The notes: a model not told the origin generated them from the sequence alone. A stretch of 64,000 bases of DNA from Microbispora bryophytorum (GCF_006874465.1 NZ_VIRL01000004.1:310001-374000), one strand, 5' to 3'. Shown: positions 41,347 through 48,646, counted from the stretch's first letter. Made by a program: numbers and translations.

Positions 41347-41637
41347 ATGACAGCCGAGCCGGTGCATCACGCCGAGGACGACCCTGCGGAGATCTTGCGT
41401 GTGCTGCCGGAGCGGTGGCACGAGCAGTTCCTCAGCGAGTACCACAGCGCGTTGGACGCGGCCCACGAGGTATGGCGGTTCCAGCAACTCCGCGAGCTGT
41501 TGCGTGTGTGGCGACTGCATGCGGCCGCGGTGTCCAATCCGGACTTCGCCCGTGCCGAGCAAGCGGTTCGCGAGGGCCGGCGTGACGAGTTCGTGTCGAT
41601 GGACGATGCTTTTCCTGGCTGGGCCGACCGCCGATGA
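41347..41637 (+). CDS. DUF6247-like protein, putative antitoxin
   Basis: A 96-residue helical protein: DDPAEILRVLPERWHEQFLS, EYHSALDAAHEVWRFQQLRE, then SNPDFARAEQAVREGRRDEF. This is the pattern of the actinobacterial DUF6247 family. Its stop overlaps the start of the RelE-like gene (ATGA), the usual antitoxin-first order of type II modules, and the role as antitoxin is inferred from that. No DNA-binding motif is obvious, so autoregulation is not proven. Coded within the integration remnant. Confidence 0.7.
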   Translation: MTAEPVHHAEDDPAEILRVLPERWHEQFLSEYHSALDAAHEVWRFQQLRELLRVWRLHAAAVSNPDFARAEQAVREGRRDEFVSMDDAFPGWADRR

Positions 41638-41879
41638 GCTACCGTGTGGAGCTCCACGTGGCGGCGCTGTCTCAGATGAAGGGCCTGCCAGGAGAGGCGC
41701 TTGATGCCCTGATCTCACGCACGACGGATCTTCTGGAAGAGCCATGGGATGCGCGCTCCCTTTACAAGGACGAGCCCGAATTCCGGATGACTACCTTTGG
41801 AGAGTTCGGCGTCATGTATTTCAAGGTGGACGAGGCCGACGAGCTCATCACCATCTTCAATGTGACATGGGCGGGGTAA
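41634..41879 (+). CDS. RelE/ParE-like putative toxin
   Basis: An 81-residue protein with the compact RelE/ParE layout: an opening strand YRVELHVAALSQM, a helix with LPGEALDALISRTTDLLEEP, then strands YKDEPEFRMTTFGEFGVMYF and ADELITIFNVTWAG. The RMTTFGEFGVMY strand corresponds to the region where RelE-type RNases have their basic and aromatic residues. Here only one Arg (EFRM) is present, so activity may differ. Translationally coupled to the DUF6247 gene. Small size, low GC and location between att repeats fit mobile cargo. Confidence 0.65.
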   Translation: MSYRVELHVAALSQMKGLPGEALDALISRTTDLLEEPWDARSLYKDEPEFRMTTFGEFGVMYFKVDEADELITIFNVTWAG

Positions 41880-42008
41880 CGGCGAGACGTAGCAGCAAGT
41901 CGGATCGCGTCGGTCATCGGATTGAGTGACGAACTGAGTGACAACGACCGTGGACGCCCACAGACGGAGACGGACATCCACGGATAATCGGTCCAGGTCA
42001 GAGCAGCT

Positions 42009-42085
42009 TTTGATCCAGGTCGGCGGTCTGGCCGATCTGCTTCACACCGAAGAGGTCACTGGTTCGATCCCAGTATCGCCCACCA
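42009..42085 (+). repeat. 77-bp repeat holding att core copy 3
   Basis: The same block as 40475-40551 with one change, containing the third perfect 43-base core (42041-42083) followed by CA to complete CCA. It is followed directly by the integrase stump. Confidence 0.85.
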
Positions 42086-42098
42086 GCATCACAGCAGG

Positions 42099-42221
42099 TC
42101 AGAGCCCGGACGGCGACACAGCCGCCGGGCTCTTTTTTTGATCGTGCGTTGCTCGTGCGTTATCGCGTTCGCCCCACGCCGCACGCACCGCGTCGTGGGC
42201 GTTCGGCGCGAGGTGGGCGTA
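42099..42221 (-). pseudogene. C-terminal stump of a tyrosine integrase
   Basis: On the minus strand the frame reads LYAHLAPNAHDAVRAAW then GERDNARATHDQKKSPA and stops at 42099-42101. YAHLAP...H is the conserved end of phage/AICE-type tyrosine recombinases, and the Tyr (codon 42219-42221) is the expected nucleophile. Homology ends just upstream of it; the catalytic Arg and His boxes are gone. The stop stands 15 bases from the att core, the standard place for int. Confidence 0.72.
42101..42139. terminator. Terminator behind att copy 3
   Basis: AGAGCCCGG and CCGGGCTCT form a 9-bp stem, with a further 4 bp (CGGC/GCCG) inside after a bulged A, followed by seven T residues at 42133-42139. It overlaps the end of the integrase stump. 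Confidence 0.85.
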
Positions 42222-42347
42222 CAAGGGCCGTTCCTTCCGGCGGTCGCAGCGCGTACAGCGAACTCATGCTGCCCGAGAGCACACAGTCCGAGCCGCACGC
42301 ACCCCACGGCTTGACGGGTTCAAGGGCTTGACTCAACATTTCAAAAG

Positions 42348-42759
42348 ATGTTCGAAACTCCCGCCATCGTGCTGGTACACGGTGCCTTCGCCGATGGTGC
42401 CAGCTGGGCGCCAGTGACGCTGCGGCTACTTGACCAGGGCGACAAGGTCCTCGTGCCACCCGTCTTCAACCACCGCCTGTCCGGCGACGCGGCTTACATC
42501 GAGGCGTTCGCGGTATCACAGTGGCCTCTGTCGACGATCGCGTTCGGAGAGCCGCATCGGTGGCCGCGTGGAAGACCAAGCCGGGCTGGGAATCGTCTCC
42601 AGCGCCGACCGCACCATCAATGCCGATGTCGAGCGCTTCGGTTACAAGCGGGCCGGGCTGCGGAAGGTGATTGAGATCGATGCTCCTCACCTGGTGATGC
42701 AGACCCACCCGTCCGAAGCGGCGACCTCCATCACCGACGCGATCGCCGAACTCGGCTGA
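42348..42759 (+). pseudogene. Broken alpha/beta hydrolase
   Basis: The first part reads as the start of an alpha/beta hydrolase: IVLVHGAFADGASWAPVTLR (the HGAFADGxSW oxyanion block) up to about residue 55. The nucleophile region and most of the core are missing. The end appears in other frames: WKTKPGW, then DRTINADVERFGYKRAG and APHLVMQTHPSEAATSITDA (with the catalytic His), stopping at 42759. A large internal deletion plus frameshifts make it non-functional. It lies next to the integration scars. Confidence 0.8.
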
Positions 42760-42789
42760 GATTCAACCTGGCACACAAGGAGCAGAGGT

Positions 42790-43758
42790 ATGACCATGGC
42801 AGGAAACCCTTTGGGCATCTCGCTTGAGAAGGCGGCGCAGGGGTTCATCGATGCGACCGCGGAGCCCCCGTTTCTCCACCAGCTTGCTCCAGAGGCGGGT
42901 CGCAAGGCCGTCGACGCAGTGCAGGACAGTCCGATCTTCAAACCCGAGATCGACGAGGAGTGGATCAGCGTCGACGGCGGCCCCACCGGTTCGGTGAAAG
43001 TCCGCATAGTCAAGCCCAAAGGCGCCGTCGGAACCCTTCCAGTGATCATCTACACCCATGGCGGCGGCTGGGTGTTCGGCGGTGCGCACACCCACGACCG
43101 CCTCGTACGCGACCTGGCCGTCGGCGCGAACGCGGCCGTGGTCTTTCCCGAGTACGACCGTTCCCCGGACGTGCAGTACCCGGTCGCGAACGAGCAGTCC
43201 TACCGTGTGGCTCAGTGGGTTGACACCGATGGCGCCGGGAAGGGGCTGGACTCTTCGAAGATCGCTATCGCGGGCGACTCGGTAGGGGGCAACATGGCCA
43301 TCGCTTTGACGCTTATGGCGAAAGAACGCGGTGACGTCTCGTTCGTCCAGCAGGTGCTGTTCTACCCGGTGACCGACGCCAACTTCGACACCCCTTCGTA
43401 CACGGAGTTCGCCGAAGGCTACTTCCTCACCCGCGAGGCGATGAAGTGGCTCTGGGATCAGTACACCATCATTGAGCAGGACCGCGCACAGGTCACGGCC
43501 TCGCCGCTGCGCGCCACCGCCGAGCAGCTGACCGGCCTGCCGCCCGCGCTGATCATCACCGCTGAGGCCGACGTTCTGCGGGACGAGGGGGAGGCGTTCG
43601 CGGGCAAGCTGCGTGAAGCGGGCGTTCCAGTCACGCAGGTGCGGTACGGGGGGATCATTCACGACTTCGTAATGGTCAACGCCATGCACGACACTCACGC
43701 GGCCAAAGCTGCCGTCGCGCAGGCCGTCGCCGTTCTCAAGGAAGCCCTGCACGGCTGA
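42790..43758 (+). CDS. HSL-type esterase/lipase (alpha/beta hydrolase)
   Basis: A 322-residue esterase of the hormone-sensitive-lipase group. The oxyanion motif is YTHGGGWVFGGAHTHDRLV, the nucleophile is the Ser of AIAGDSVGGNMA, the acid is the Asp of ITAEADVLRDEGE, and the His is in GGIIHDFVMVNAM. All catalytic elements are present. No signal peptide, so probably cytosolic. AAGGAG precedes the ATG. Codon and base use look less GC-extreme than the core genome, as in the neighbouring remnants, suggesting joint acquisition. Followed by a hairpin. Confidence 0.88.
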   Translation: MTMAGNPLGISLEKAAQGFIDATAEPPFLHQLAPEAGRKAVDAVQDSPIFKPEIDEEWISVDGGPTGSVKVRIVKPKGAVGTLPVIIYTHGGGWVFGGAHTHDRLVRDLAVGANAAVVFPEYDRSPDVQYPVANEQSYRVAQWVDTDGAGKGLDSSKIAIAGDSVGGNMAIALTLMAKERGDVSFVQQVLFYPVTDANFDTPSYTEFAEGYFLTREAMKWLWDQYTIIEQDRAQVTASPLRATAEQLTGLPPALIITAEADVLRDEGEAFAGKLREAGVPVTQVRYGGIIHDFVMVNAMHDTHAAKAAVAQAVAVLKEALHG

Positions 43759-43768
43759 GCCAGTCGTC

Positions 43769-43799
43769 GGTGCCGGGCCGACATCACCGGTCCGGCACC
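43769..43799 (+). terminator. Hairpin after the esterase gene
   Basis: GGTGCCGG (43769-43776) pairs with CCGGCACC (43792-43799), 10 bases after the stop. Confidence 0.55.
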
Positions 43800-43913
43800 A
43801 ACCACGTGATCAGGTTTATGTGCCCGCGACCGGCGACATTCGGGTGTATCTCCGGCCAACCAGTGCCAGGGCTGTTCGGAGTTGGGACCAGAGGGTTGTC
43901 GATGGATGTGCCC

Positions 43914-43942
43914 TTGACACAAAATTCAACTCAGTTGATCAT
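43914..43942 (+). promoter_or_regulatory. Possible promoter of the mbtH remnant
   Basis: TTGACA (43914-43919), a 17-base spacer, then GATCAT (43937-43942) as a weak -10. The spacer contains the 11-bp palindrome CAACTCAGTTG (43927-43937), a possible operator. Confidence 0.4.
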
Positions 43943-44065
43943 CCTTGTGTTAAGTCTTCACGCGGATCCGGGCCGTCGGCTCGGTGGAGTTGTCGAGCCC
44001 GCCAACGCCCCCGGGACACAAGTAGCGGGGCGTCGCCCGATCGACTCAAGGAAGTGGGAGCGACC

Positions 44066-44221
44066 ATGATCACCCCGTATGACGACGAGGACGGCATGTT
44101 TCTCGTCCTGATCAATGACGAGAGTCAGCAGTCGCTCTGGCCACAGACGTTCGGTGCCGAGCCGGACGGATGGCGTTCCTCCAGCACGCCTCCGGCTCGG
44201 CGAACACCCCCAAGGGTGTGA
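44066..44221 (+). pseudogene. Truncated mbtH-like gene
   Basis: The 51-residue frame starts with an intact site (GGGAG five bases before the ATG). It reads ITPYDDEDGMFLVLINDESQ then QSLWPQTF and EPDGW, an unmistakable MbtH N-terminal two-thirds. The conserved end (the helix after PxGW and the Trp-containing tail) is missing: the DNA switches at about 44170 into acyl-AMP-ligase sequence in another frame. MbtH proteins activate NRPS adenylation domains, so a lipopeptide or siderophore pathway once stood here. Confidence 0.8.
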
Positions 44222-44420
44222 CGATCGCCGACGGCGCCTTGACCGCGAACCTGTAAATGGTCATCACGACCGTCGGCTCATGCCGCCGATGGACTTGCTA
44301 CGTGTTGCGAGCCGCTGCCGGGCCACCGGCACCGCCGCCCCCATTTCCGGCTACGAGTCGTGCGTCCGCCGCCTCGGCGACCGCGACCCGGCGACGGTCG
44401 GCATCCCAGGCACCACCTGA
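44170..44420 (+). pseudogene. Fragments of a fatty-acyl-AMP ligase (FAAL)
   Basis: Frame 44170-44256 reads AFLQHASGSANTPKGVTIAD then GALTANL and stops; this is the adenylation core motif A3 (family form LQYTSGSTxxPKGVxxxHxNLxxNL). From 44281 another frame reads MDLLRVASRCRATGTAAPIS then GYESCVRRL, matching the later FAAL block (ISRYRATxSGxPNFAYxLCVRR). The stretch between these motifs is deleted, and the rest is lost after about 44420. Fused to the mbtH remnant upstream. Alignment was made from memory of the family. Confidence 0.68.
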
Positions 44421-44522
44421 GCGGCGAGACATTCGCCGCGTCCGCAGCGTACGCCCCTCCAGCCGGCTCTTCTGAGAGCTCCGGCCGGTGGAATCAGCCA
44501 CCCATCACTCCCGGAGAGACCA

Positions 44523-45278
44523 GTGGACATCGTGAGGGCAAACGACCTGCTCGTGCTGGGCGACGAAGAGCTGAAGCTGTACGCCCCGGTCGAGCACGAG
44601 GCGAATTTCCAGTACCAGGAAATCTTCGAGCACGAGTGCTACGACCAGTTCTCCCTCTCGGAGAGACCCACGATCGTCGACGTCGGCGCGAACATCGGCC
44701 TGTTCACGGTCTTCGCCAAGCGGCAGTGGCCGAGCGCCTCGATTCTTGCCTTCGAGCCGGTGCCGCGAACCGCCGACTACCTGTGCCGCAACATCGAGCT
44801 GCACGGGCTGACCGGGGTCCGCGTCGTCCGAGAGGCCATCGGTGAGCGTGTCGAGGACACGTCATTCGTGCACTACCCGAACATGCCAGGCAACTCCACG
44901 CGCTATCCCGAGGACAAGGAGTTGCAGGTCAGCGTGGTCAGGCAGCGGCATCCCGACTGGGATGTGACCGCGCAGTACGAGCCCGAGTATCTCACCGTGC
45001 CGGTCCGCCGTCTGGAGAGCTACCTGTCCGGCCTGGCGCACATCGACCTTATGAAGGTCGACGTGGAGGGCGCGGAGCTGGAGGTGCTGCGCGGCATCGC
45101 CGACGACCAGTGGGACCGCATCGACAATGTGGTGATGGAGGTCCAGGACCTGCACGGCCGGATGGCCGAAATCAGGGAGCTGCTGGAGGCGCGCGGCTTC
45201 CGCTGCGAGATCCAGCCGTCCCCGATGGTCTACCCGGAGATCTTGACCTACCTGCTGTTGGCGCAGCGCGGCGCCTGA
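44523..45278 (+). CDS. FkbM-family SAM-dependent methyltransferase
   Basis: A 251-residue methyltransferase, complete. SAM-binding region: PTIVDVGANIGLFTVFAKRQ (motif I), SILAFEPVPRTADYLCRNIE (motif II with the acidic Glu), RVVREAIGERVED. The FkbM-typical late block is HIDLMKVDVEGAELEVLRGI. Such enzymes O-methylate sugars or natural products. GTG 44523 with GGAG six bases upstream. It follows the mbtH/FAAL debris by about 100 bases in the same direction and may be the last intact gene of that pathway. Confidence 0.87.
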   Translation: MDIVRANDLLVLGDEELKLYAPVEHEANFQYQEIFEHECYDQFSLSERPTIVDVGANIGLFTVFAKRQWPSASILAFEPVPRTADYLCRNIELHGLTGVRVVREAIGERVEDTSFVHYPNMPGNSTRYPEDKELQVSVVRQRHPDWDVTAQYEPEYLTVPVRRLESYLSGLAHIDLMKVDVEGAELEVLRGIADDQWDRIDNVVMEVQDLHGRMAEIRELLEARGFRCEIQPSPMVYPEILTYLLLAQRGA

Positions 45279-45442
45279 CCCCGGTGCGCCCCGGCTGCCA
45301 CTCCGGCCGGGACACACCGGCCGGGCGCCGCGCGCCGGTCTCATTCGCCGTATTTCTTCGCCCAGCGCCATCGGTGTGTCCGTCGGCGCCTTCTTGCCTG
45401 CGGCGGGTCCCGGCGTCGTCTGGGTGCCCGCGTCTTCACGCG

Positions 45443-45880
45443 TCAGGCTGCCGGGCTCTCCGGTGTCCTCGAAGCCGTTGCCCCCGTACGGGGCGATGGC
45501 CTGGGGTCGAGGCGGGCGGCGTGGTCGTACGACTCGCGGGCGTCGAGTAGTTCGTCCCAGTGCTCCGCCGTCCAAACGCAGGCGGCCGCCAACGGTTCGA
45601 GCAGGCTGCGCCCGAGCGGGGTCAGTTCGTACTCGACGTGGGGGGTGGCCTCTGCGTAGACGGTGCGCCTGACCAGACCGTCCCGTTCGAGGGACCGCAG
45701 CGACTGGGTGAGGACCTTGGGAGTGACGCGCTTCAGCGGCACGCGCAGCTCGGAGAACCGGCGCGGCCCGTGTTCGAGGCAGCGGATGATCAGCGGCGCC
45801 CACTTGTCGCCGATTCGGATCGGATTGAGCGAGGACGGACACAGCTCGTCGAACATGTCGGCGGGCAGGGGTTCCCTCAT
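45443..45880 (-). CDS. HxlR-type winged-helix regulator
   Basis: A 145-residue HxlR regulator: CPSSLNPIRIGDKWAPLIIR (usual CP..xxx..IGgKW start), LEHGPRRFSELRVPLKRVTP, KVLTQSLRSLERDGLVRRTV and the wing EYELTPLGRSLLEPLAA. The single Cys near the N-terminus is the redox-sensitive position in several relatives. The ATG at 45880 follows GAGG closely. Divergent from an NmrA-like gene with 102 bases between starts, its likely target. Confidence 0.88.
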   Translation of the reverse strand: MREPLPADMFDELCPSSLNPIRIGDKWAPLIIRCLEHGPRRFSELRVPLKRVTPKVLTQSLRSLERDGLVRRTVYAEATPHVEYELTPLGRSLLEPLAAACVWTAEHWDELLDARESYDHAARLDPRPSPRTGATASRTPESPAA

Positions 45881-45982
45881 GGCCTCACGATAACCGGTAT
45901 CCCGGTGGTAACCGCGGCGCCGGATAACGTCCGGGCACCGGCCGGGCGCACGGGCCCCGGCCCTGGTGAGAGGTGGTTCGCC

Positions 45983-46606
45983 ATGAACATCGTGATCTTC
46001 GGCGCGGGGGGCCGGGCCGGGCGGCAGGCGGTCGCGGAGGCGCGCCGGCGCGGTCACCAGGTCACCGCTGTGGTGCGTGACCCCACGGGCCACAGCGACC
46101 TGGGTGACGTGCGGGTGGTGGCGGGCGACGTCACGGACCCGGTGAGCGTCGAACGCGCGGCCGCCGGGCACGACGCCGCCATCAGCGCCGCCGTGGACCT
46201 GTCCGTTTCACCGCACGGCTTCTTCACCGCGTCGGCCCGCGCCCTGTCCACCGGCCTGGCGAAGGCGGGCGTACCCCGCCTGGTGGTGGTCGGTCTCGCA
46301 TCGGTCATGCCCGGGGCGTCCGGTGTTCCCCTGATGGACGAGCCCGGCTATCCGAACGAGTACCGCGACTTCTTCCTCGGCCACGCAGCGGGCCTTGACG
46401 AGCTTCGGTCCCGCGACCTGGACTGGGTGTACGTGGCGCCCGCGGGCGACTTCGACCACGAAGGCACCCGCACCGGCCGGTACCTGCCCGCCGACCACGG
46501 CGACGTGGCCAGCCGGATCACGTACGCGGACTTCGCGATCGCGCTGCTCGACGAGGTCGACTCCCCCCGCCACCACCGCGCCGCCATCAGCATCCGGGAG
46601 GCGTGA
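45983..46606 (+). CDS. NmrA/SDR-like NAD(P)-binding protein
   Basis: A 207-residue atypical short-chain-reductase-type protein: MNIVIFGAGGRAGRQAVAEA (GxxGxxG), HQVTAVVRDPTGH (Arg after strand 2, favouring NADP), GDVTDPVSVERAAAGHDAAI, VVGLASVMPGASG, DLDWVYVAPAGDFDHEG, and RITYADFAIALLDEVDSPRH at the end. No Tyr-x3-Lys catalytic pair, as in NmrA-like redox sensors and quinone reductases. Under a divergent promoter with the HxlR regulator. Confidence 0.86.
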   Translation: MNIVIFGAGGRAGRQAVAEARRRGHQVTAVVRDPTGHSDLGDVRVVAGDVTDPVSVERAAAGHDAAISAAVDLSVSPHGFFTASARALSTGLAKAGVPRLVVVGLASVMPGASGVPLMDEPGYPNEYRDFFLGHAAGLDELRSRDLDWVYVAPAGDFDHEGTRTGRYLPADHGDVASRITYADFAIALLDEVDSPRHHRAAISIREA

Positions 46607-46785
46607 CGCCCGAGGCGCACGACGACCCGGGCCCTCGGGCCGCCGGGCTCGGAGGCGTCCGCGTCGCCCGGGGACCATCCGCATGTCCGGGACTCGGGCG
46701 CCGATGACGCGCGGTCGCGGGGGTGACAGCGATCGAGGCGCGACGGCGATGATCAGGCCGGCAGATCAGCTGTGCAGGTTGCGGC

Positions 46786-47757
46786 TCAGCCGTGCAGGTT
46801 GCGGCGGAGGAAGGTGTGCCAGGTCTGCTCGAACGAGCGGGCCAGGGTCGATGTGGCCGCGAAGCGGTCCCAGGCGTGGAACGCGCGGGCGTAGAGGTGC
46901 AGGTCGACCGGCACTCCGGCGGCGGTCAGCCGGCGGGCGAAGTCGATGCCCTCGTCCCGCAGCACATCGAACTGGGCGACGGCGACGAAGGTGTCCGGCA
47001 GGTCGGCGAGGTCTGTGGCGCGGCCGGGTGCGGAGTACGGGTGCACGTCGCCGGTGTCCAACCGGTCGCCCAGGACCGCGGCCCAGGCGAGCCGGATGTC
47101 CGGACGGGCGAAGACCACCTCGGAGACGGCCTCGAAGCTCGACGGCGTCTCCAGGCGGTCGTCGAGCATCGGGTAGAGCAGGGACAGCGAGCACGGCCGT
47201 ACGGCCTGCCGGTCGCGCACCATGAGCGCGGTGGCCGCGGCGGGCGCTCCGCCGCCACTGGCACCGGCGAGTCCGATCCGGTGCGGGTCGATCCGGTGCT
47301 CGACGGCGTGCTCGGCGAGGTGGGTGTAGGCGAGGTATCCGTCCTCGGCGGCGCCGGGAGCCGGGGTCTCCGGGGCGAGCCGGTAGACAACGGCGGCCAG
47401 GACGCAGCCGAGGTCCAGGGCCAGAGCGGTGTGGTAGGCGTCGTCGTCGCGGGCGTCGTCGCCGAGGACCTGGGCGCCGGCGTGGAACCAGACCAGGGCC
47501 GGTAGGGCGTGCTCGGCACCGGCTGGGCGATAGAGGACCACCTCGAGTTCGGTCCGATCGGCTCGGGGAATGCGCAGCGTCTCGATCGTGACCCGCGGGT
47601 CCGCCGGGGCCGGGGCCAGGTGGGCGCGGGCCGCGCGGAATTGCGCACGCAGGCCGGGGATGTCGGAGAGTTCGAGCAGGGTGCCGTTCGCGGCCTTGGG
47701 CATCGCGGCGAACGCGGCGGCGAGTTCGGGGTCGAGCGCGTCGATGGTTCCAGGCAT
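46786..47757 (-). CDS. HSL-like alpha/beta hydrolase with altered oxyanion motif
   Basis: A 323-residue protein of the HSL esterase group. The nucleophile block GLAGASGGGAPAAATALM (GxSxG as GASGG), the acid region VAVAQFDVLRDEGIDFA and the His in YARAFHAWDRFA are in place. The canonical HGGGW is replaced by VWFHAGAQVLGDDARD, so the three-Gly oxyanion loop is HAGAQ. Activity may be changed. The ATG at 47757 has AAAGGA six bases upstream, and the gene follows the SDR gene by 11 bases in one operon. Confidence 0.83.
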   Translation of the reverse strand: MPGTIDALDPELAAAFAAMPKAANGTLLELSDIPGLRAQFRAARAHLAPAPADPRVTIETLRIPRADRTELEVVLYRPAGAEHALPALVWFHAGAQVLGDDARDDDAYHTALALDLGCVLAAVVYRLAPETPAPGAAEDGYLAYTHLAEHAVEHRIDPHRIGLAGASGGGAPAAATALMVRDRQAVRPCSLSLLYPMLDDRLETPSSFEAVSEVVFARPDIRLAWAAVLGDRLDTGDVHPYSAPGRATDLADLPDTFVAVAQFDVLRDEGIDFARRLTAAGVPVDLHLYARAFHAWDRFAATSTLARSFEQTWHTFLRRNLHG

Positions 47758-47768
47758 GGGAGGTCCTT

Positions 47769-48530
47769 TCAGAACAGGGAGGGCTGGCCGCTGCCGGCGG
47801 TGATGCCGCCGTCGACGGGCAGGATGGCGCCGGTGATGAAACGGGCGTCGTCCGAGGCGAGGAAGCTGACCGCGGCGGCGATGTCGGCTGGGGTGCTGAA
47901 GCCGGCGAGTGCCCGCCGCTGGTTGAAGCGTTCGATCAGGTCGGCGTGCTTCGTCGCCAGTTCTTCCGGTCCGGTCAGTGACGGGGCGACGGTGTTCACC
48001 CGGATGCCGAACTGGCCGAGGTCGAAGGCGAGCCCGCGGGTGAAGTTCACGACCGCACCCTTGGCCGCGTTGTAGGCGGTGAGCCGGCGGTCGCCGCCGA
48101 GGCGGGAGGCCGAGGCGATCTGGACGATGCTGCCGCGGCTGTCCTTGAGGTACGGCAGCGCCGCCTGCGCGCCGAAGAAGCAACTGTCGACGTCGGTGCA
48201 CATGACCAGCCGCCAGTCCGCCAGCGTCGTCTCGGCGAACTCCTTGCCGAGGCCGACGCCGGCGTTGGAGACCAGGACGTCGATGCCGCCGAACCGGGCG
48301 GCGCCGGCGTCGATCATCGCCTGTACCTCGTCCTGGCTGGTGACGTCGGTGGCGACCGGGAGCGCACGGTGGGTGCCGAACTCGGCCGCGAGGGCCTCCA
48401 GCCGGTCCTTGCGCCGTGCGGCGAGGACGACGTTGGCCCCTTCGGCGGCGAACCGCCGCGCGATGCCCTCGCCGATGCCGGAGCCGGCTCCGGTGACCAC
48501 GACGGTCTTGCCGGTGAAACGCTGTTCCAC
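47769..48530 (-). CDS. Short-chain dehydrogenase/reductase
   Basis: A 253-residue classical SDR: KTVVVTGAGSGIGEGIARRF (TGxxxGxG), ANVVLAARRKDRLEAL (Arg-Arg after strand 2, NADP preference), DVLVSNAGVG (NAG), SIVQIASASRLGG (catalytic Ser) and TAYNAAKGAVVNF (Tyr-x3-Lys). The C-terminus FITGAILPVDGGITAG is standard. GTG 48530 with AAGG five bases upstream. First gene of an operon with the esterase; divergent from a TetR gene across a four-site operator array. Confidence 0.92.
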   Translation of the reverse strand: MEQRFTGKTVVVTGAGSGIGEGIARRFAAEGANVVLAARRKDRLEALAAEFGTHRALPVATDVTSQDEVQAMIDAGAARFGGIDVLVSNAGVGLGKEFAETTLADWRLVMCTDVDSCFFGAQAALPYLKDSRGSIVQIASASRLGGDRRLTAYNAAKGAVVNFTRGLAFDLGQFGIRVNTVAPSLTGPEELATKHADLIERFNQRRALAGFSTPADIAAAVSFLASDDARFITGAILPVDGGITAGSGQPSLF

Positions 48531-48544
48531 GGTGACCTTCTTTA

Positions 48545-48626
48545 CGTCAGGAACTGACGAATTTGCGTCAGTGACTGACGGTACGCTGCGTCAGTGACTG
48601 ACGCAAATTCATGTCAGTCACTGACG
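48545..48626. promoter_or_regulatory. Array of four TetR operators
   Basis: Four 15-bp palindromic sites: CGTCAGGAACTGACG (48545-48559), CGTCAGTGACTGACG (48566-48580), CGTCAGTGACTGACG (48589-48603) and TGTCAGTCACTGACG (48612-48626). Centres are 21, 23 and 23 bases apart, about two helical turns each. They fill the gap between the divergent SDR and TetR starts. Confidence 0.85.
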
Positions 48627-48646
48627 CTCGTGGTAGCGTCAGAGCC

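Larger units (their letters stand above)
40319..42221. mobile_element. Stacked integration scars at tRNA-Val
   Basis: Three identical 43-bp copies of the tRNA 3' part (anticodon loop to end) stand at 40319-40361, 40507-40549 and 42041-42083, all in the same direction. Copies two and three also share 30 bases before the core, as expected for the same arm of related elements. The right side of copy three carries the C-terminal stump of a tyrosine integrase, and the right side of copy one a similar tail. The intervals are 145 bp (empty) and 1.5 kb (three genes). No intact integrase, excisionase or replication gene remains. By eye the GC content is lower than around it. Confidence 0.75.
43759..44065. 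other. 307-bp gap upstream of the mbtH remnant
   Basis: Holds the esterase terminator and an unusually AT-rich patch (about 43914-43955) with a possible promoter. No reading frame with recognisable similarity was found. Confidence 0.5.

Noticed and set aside
48611-48646. Upstream ATG start for the TetR gene at 48.6 kb
   Set aside because: It lies inside the fourth operator and adds residues absent from the family; the GTG at 48647 gives the normal N-terminus.
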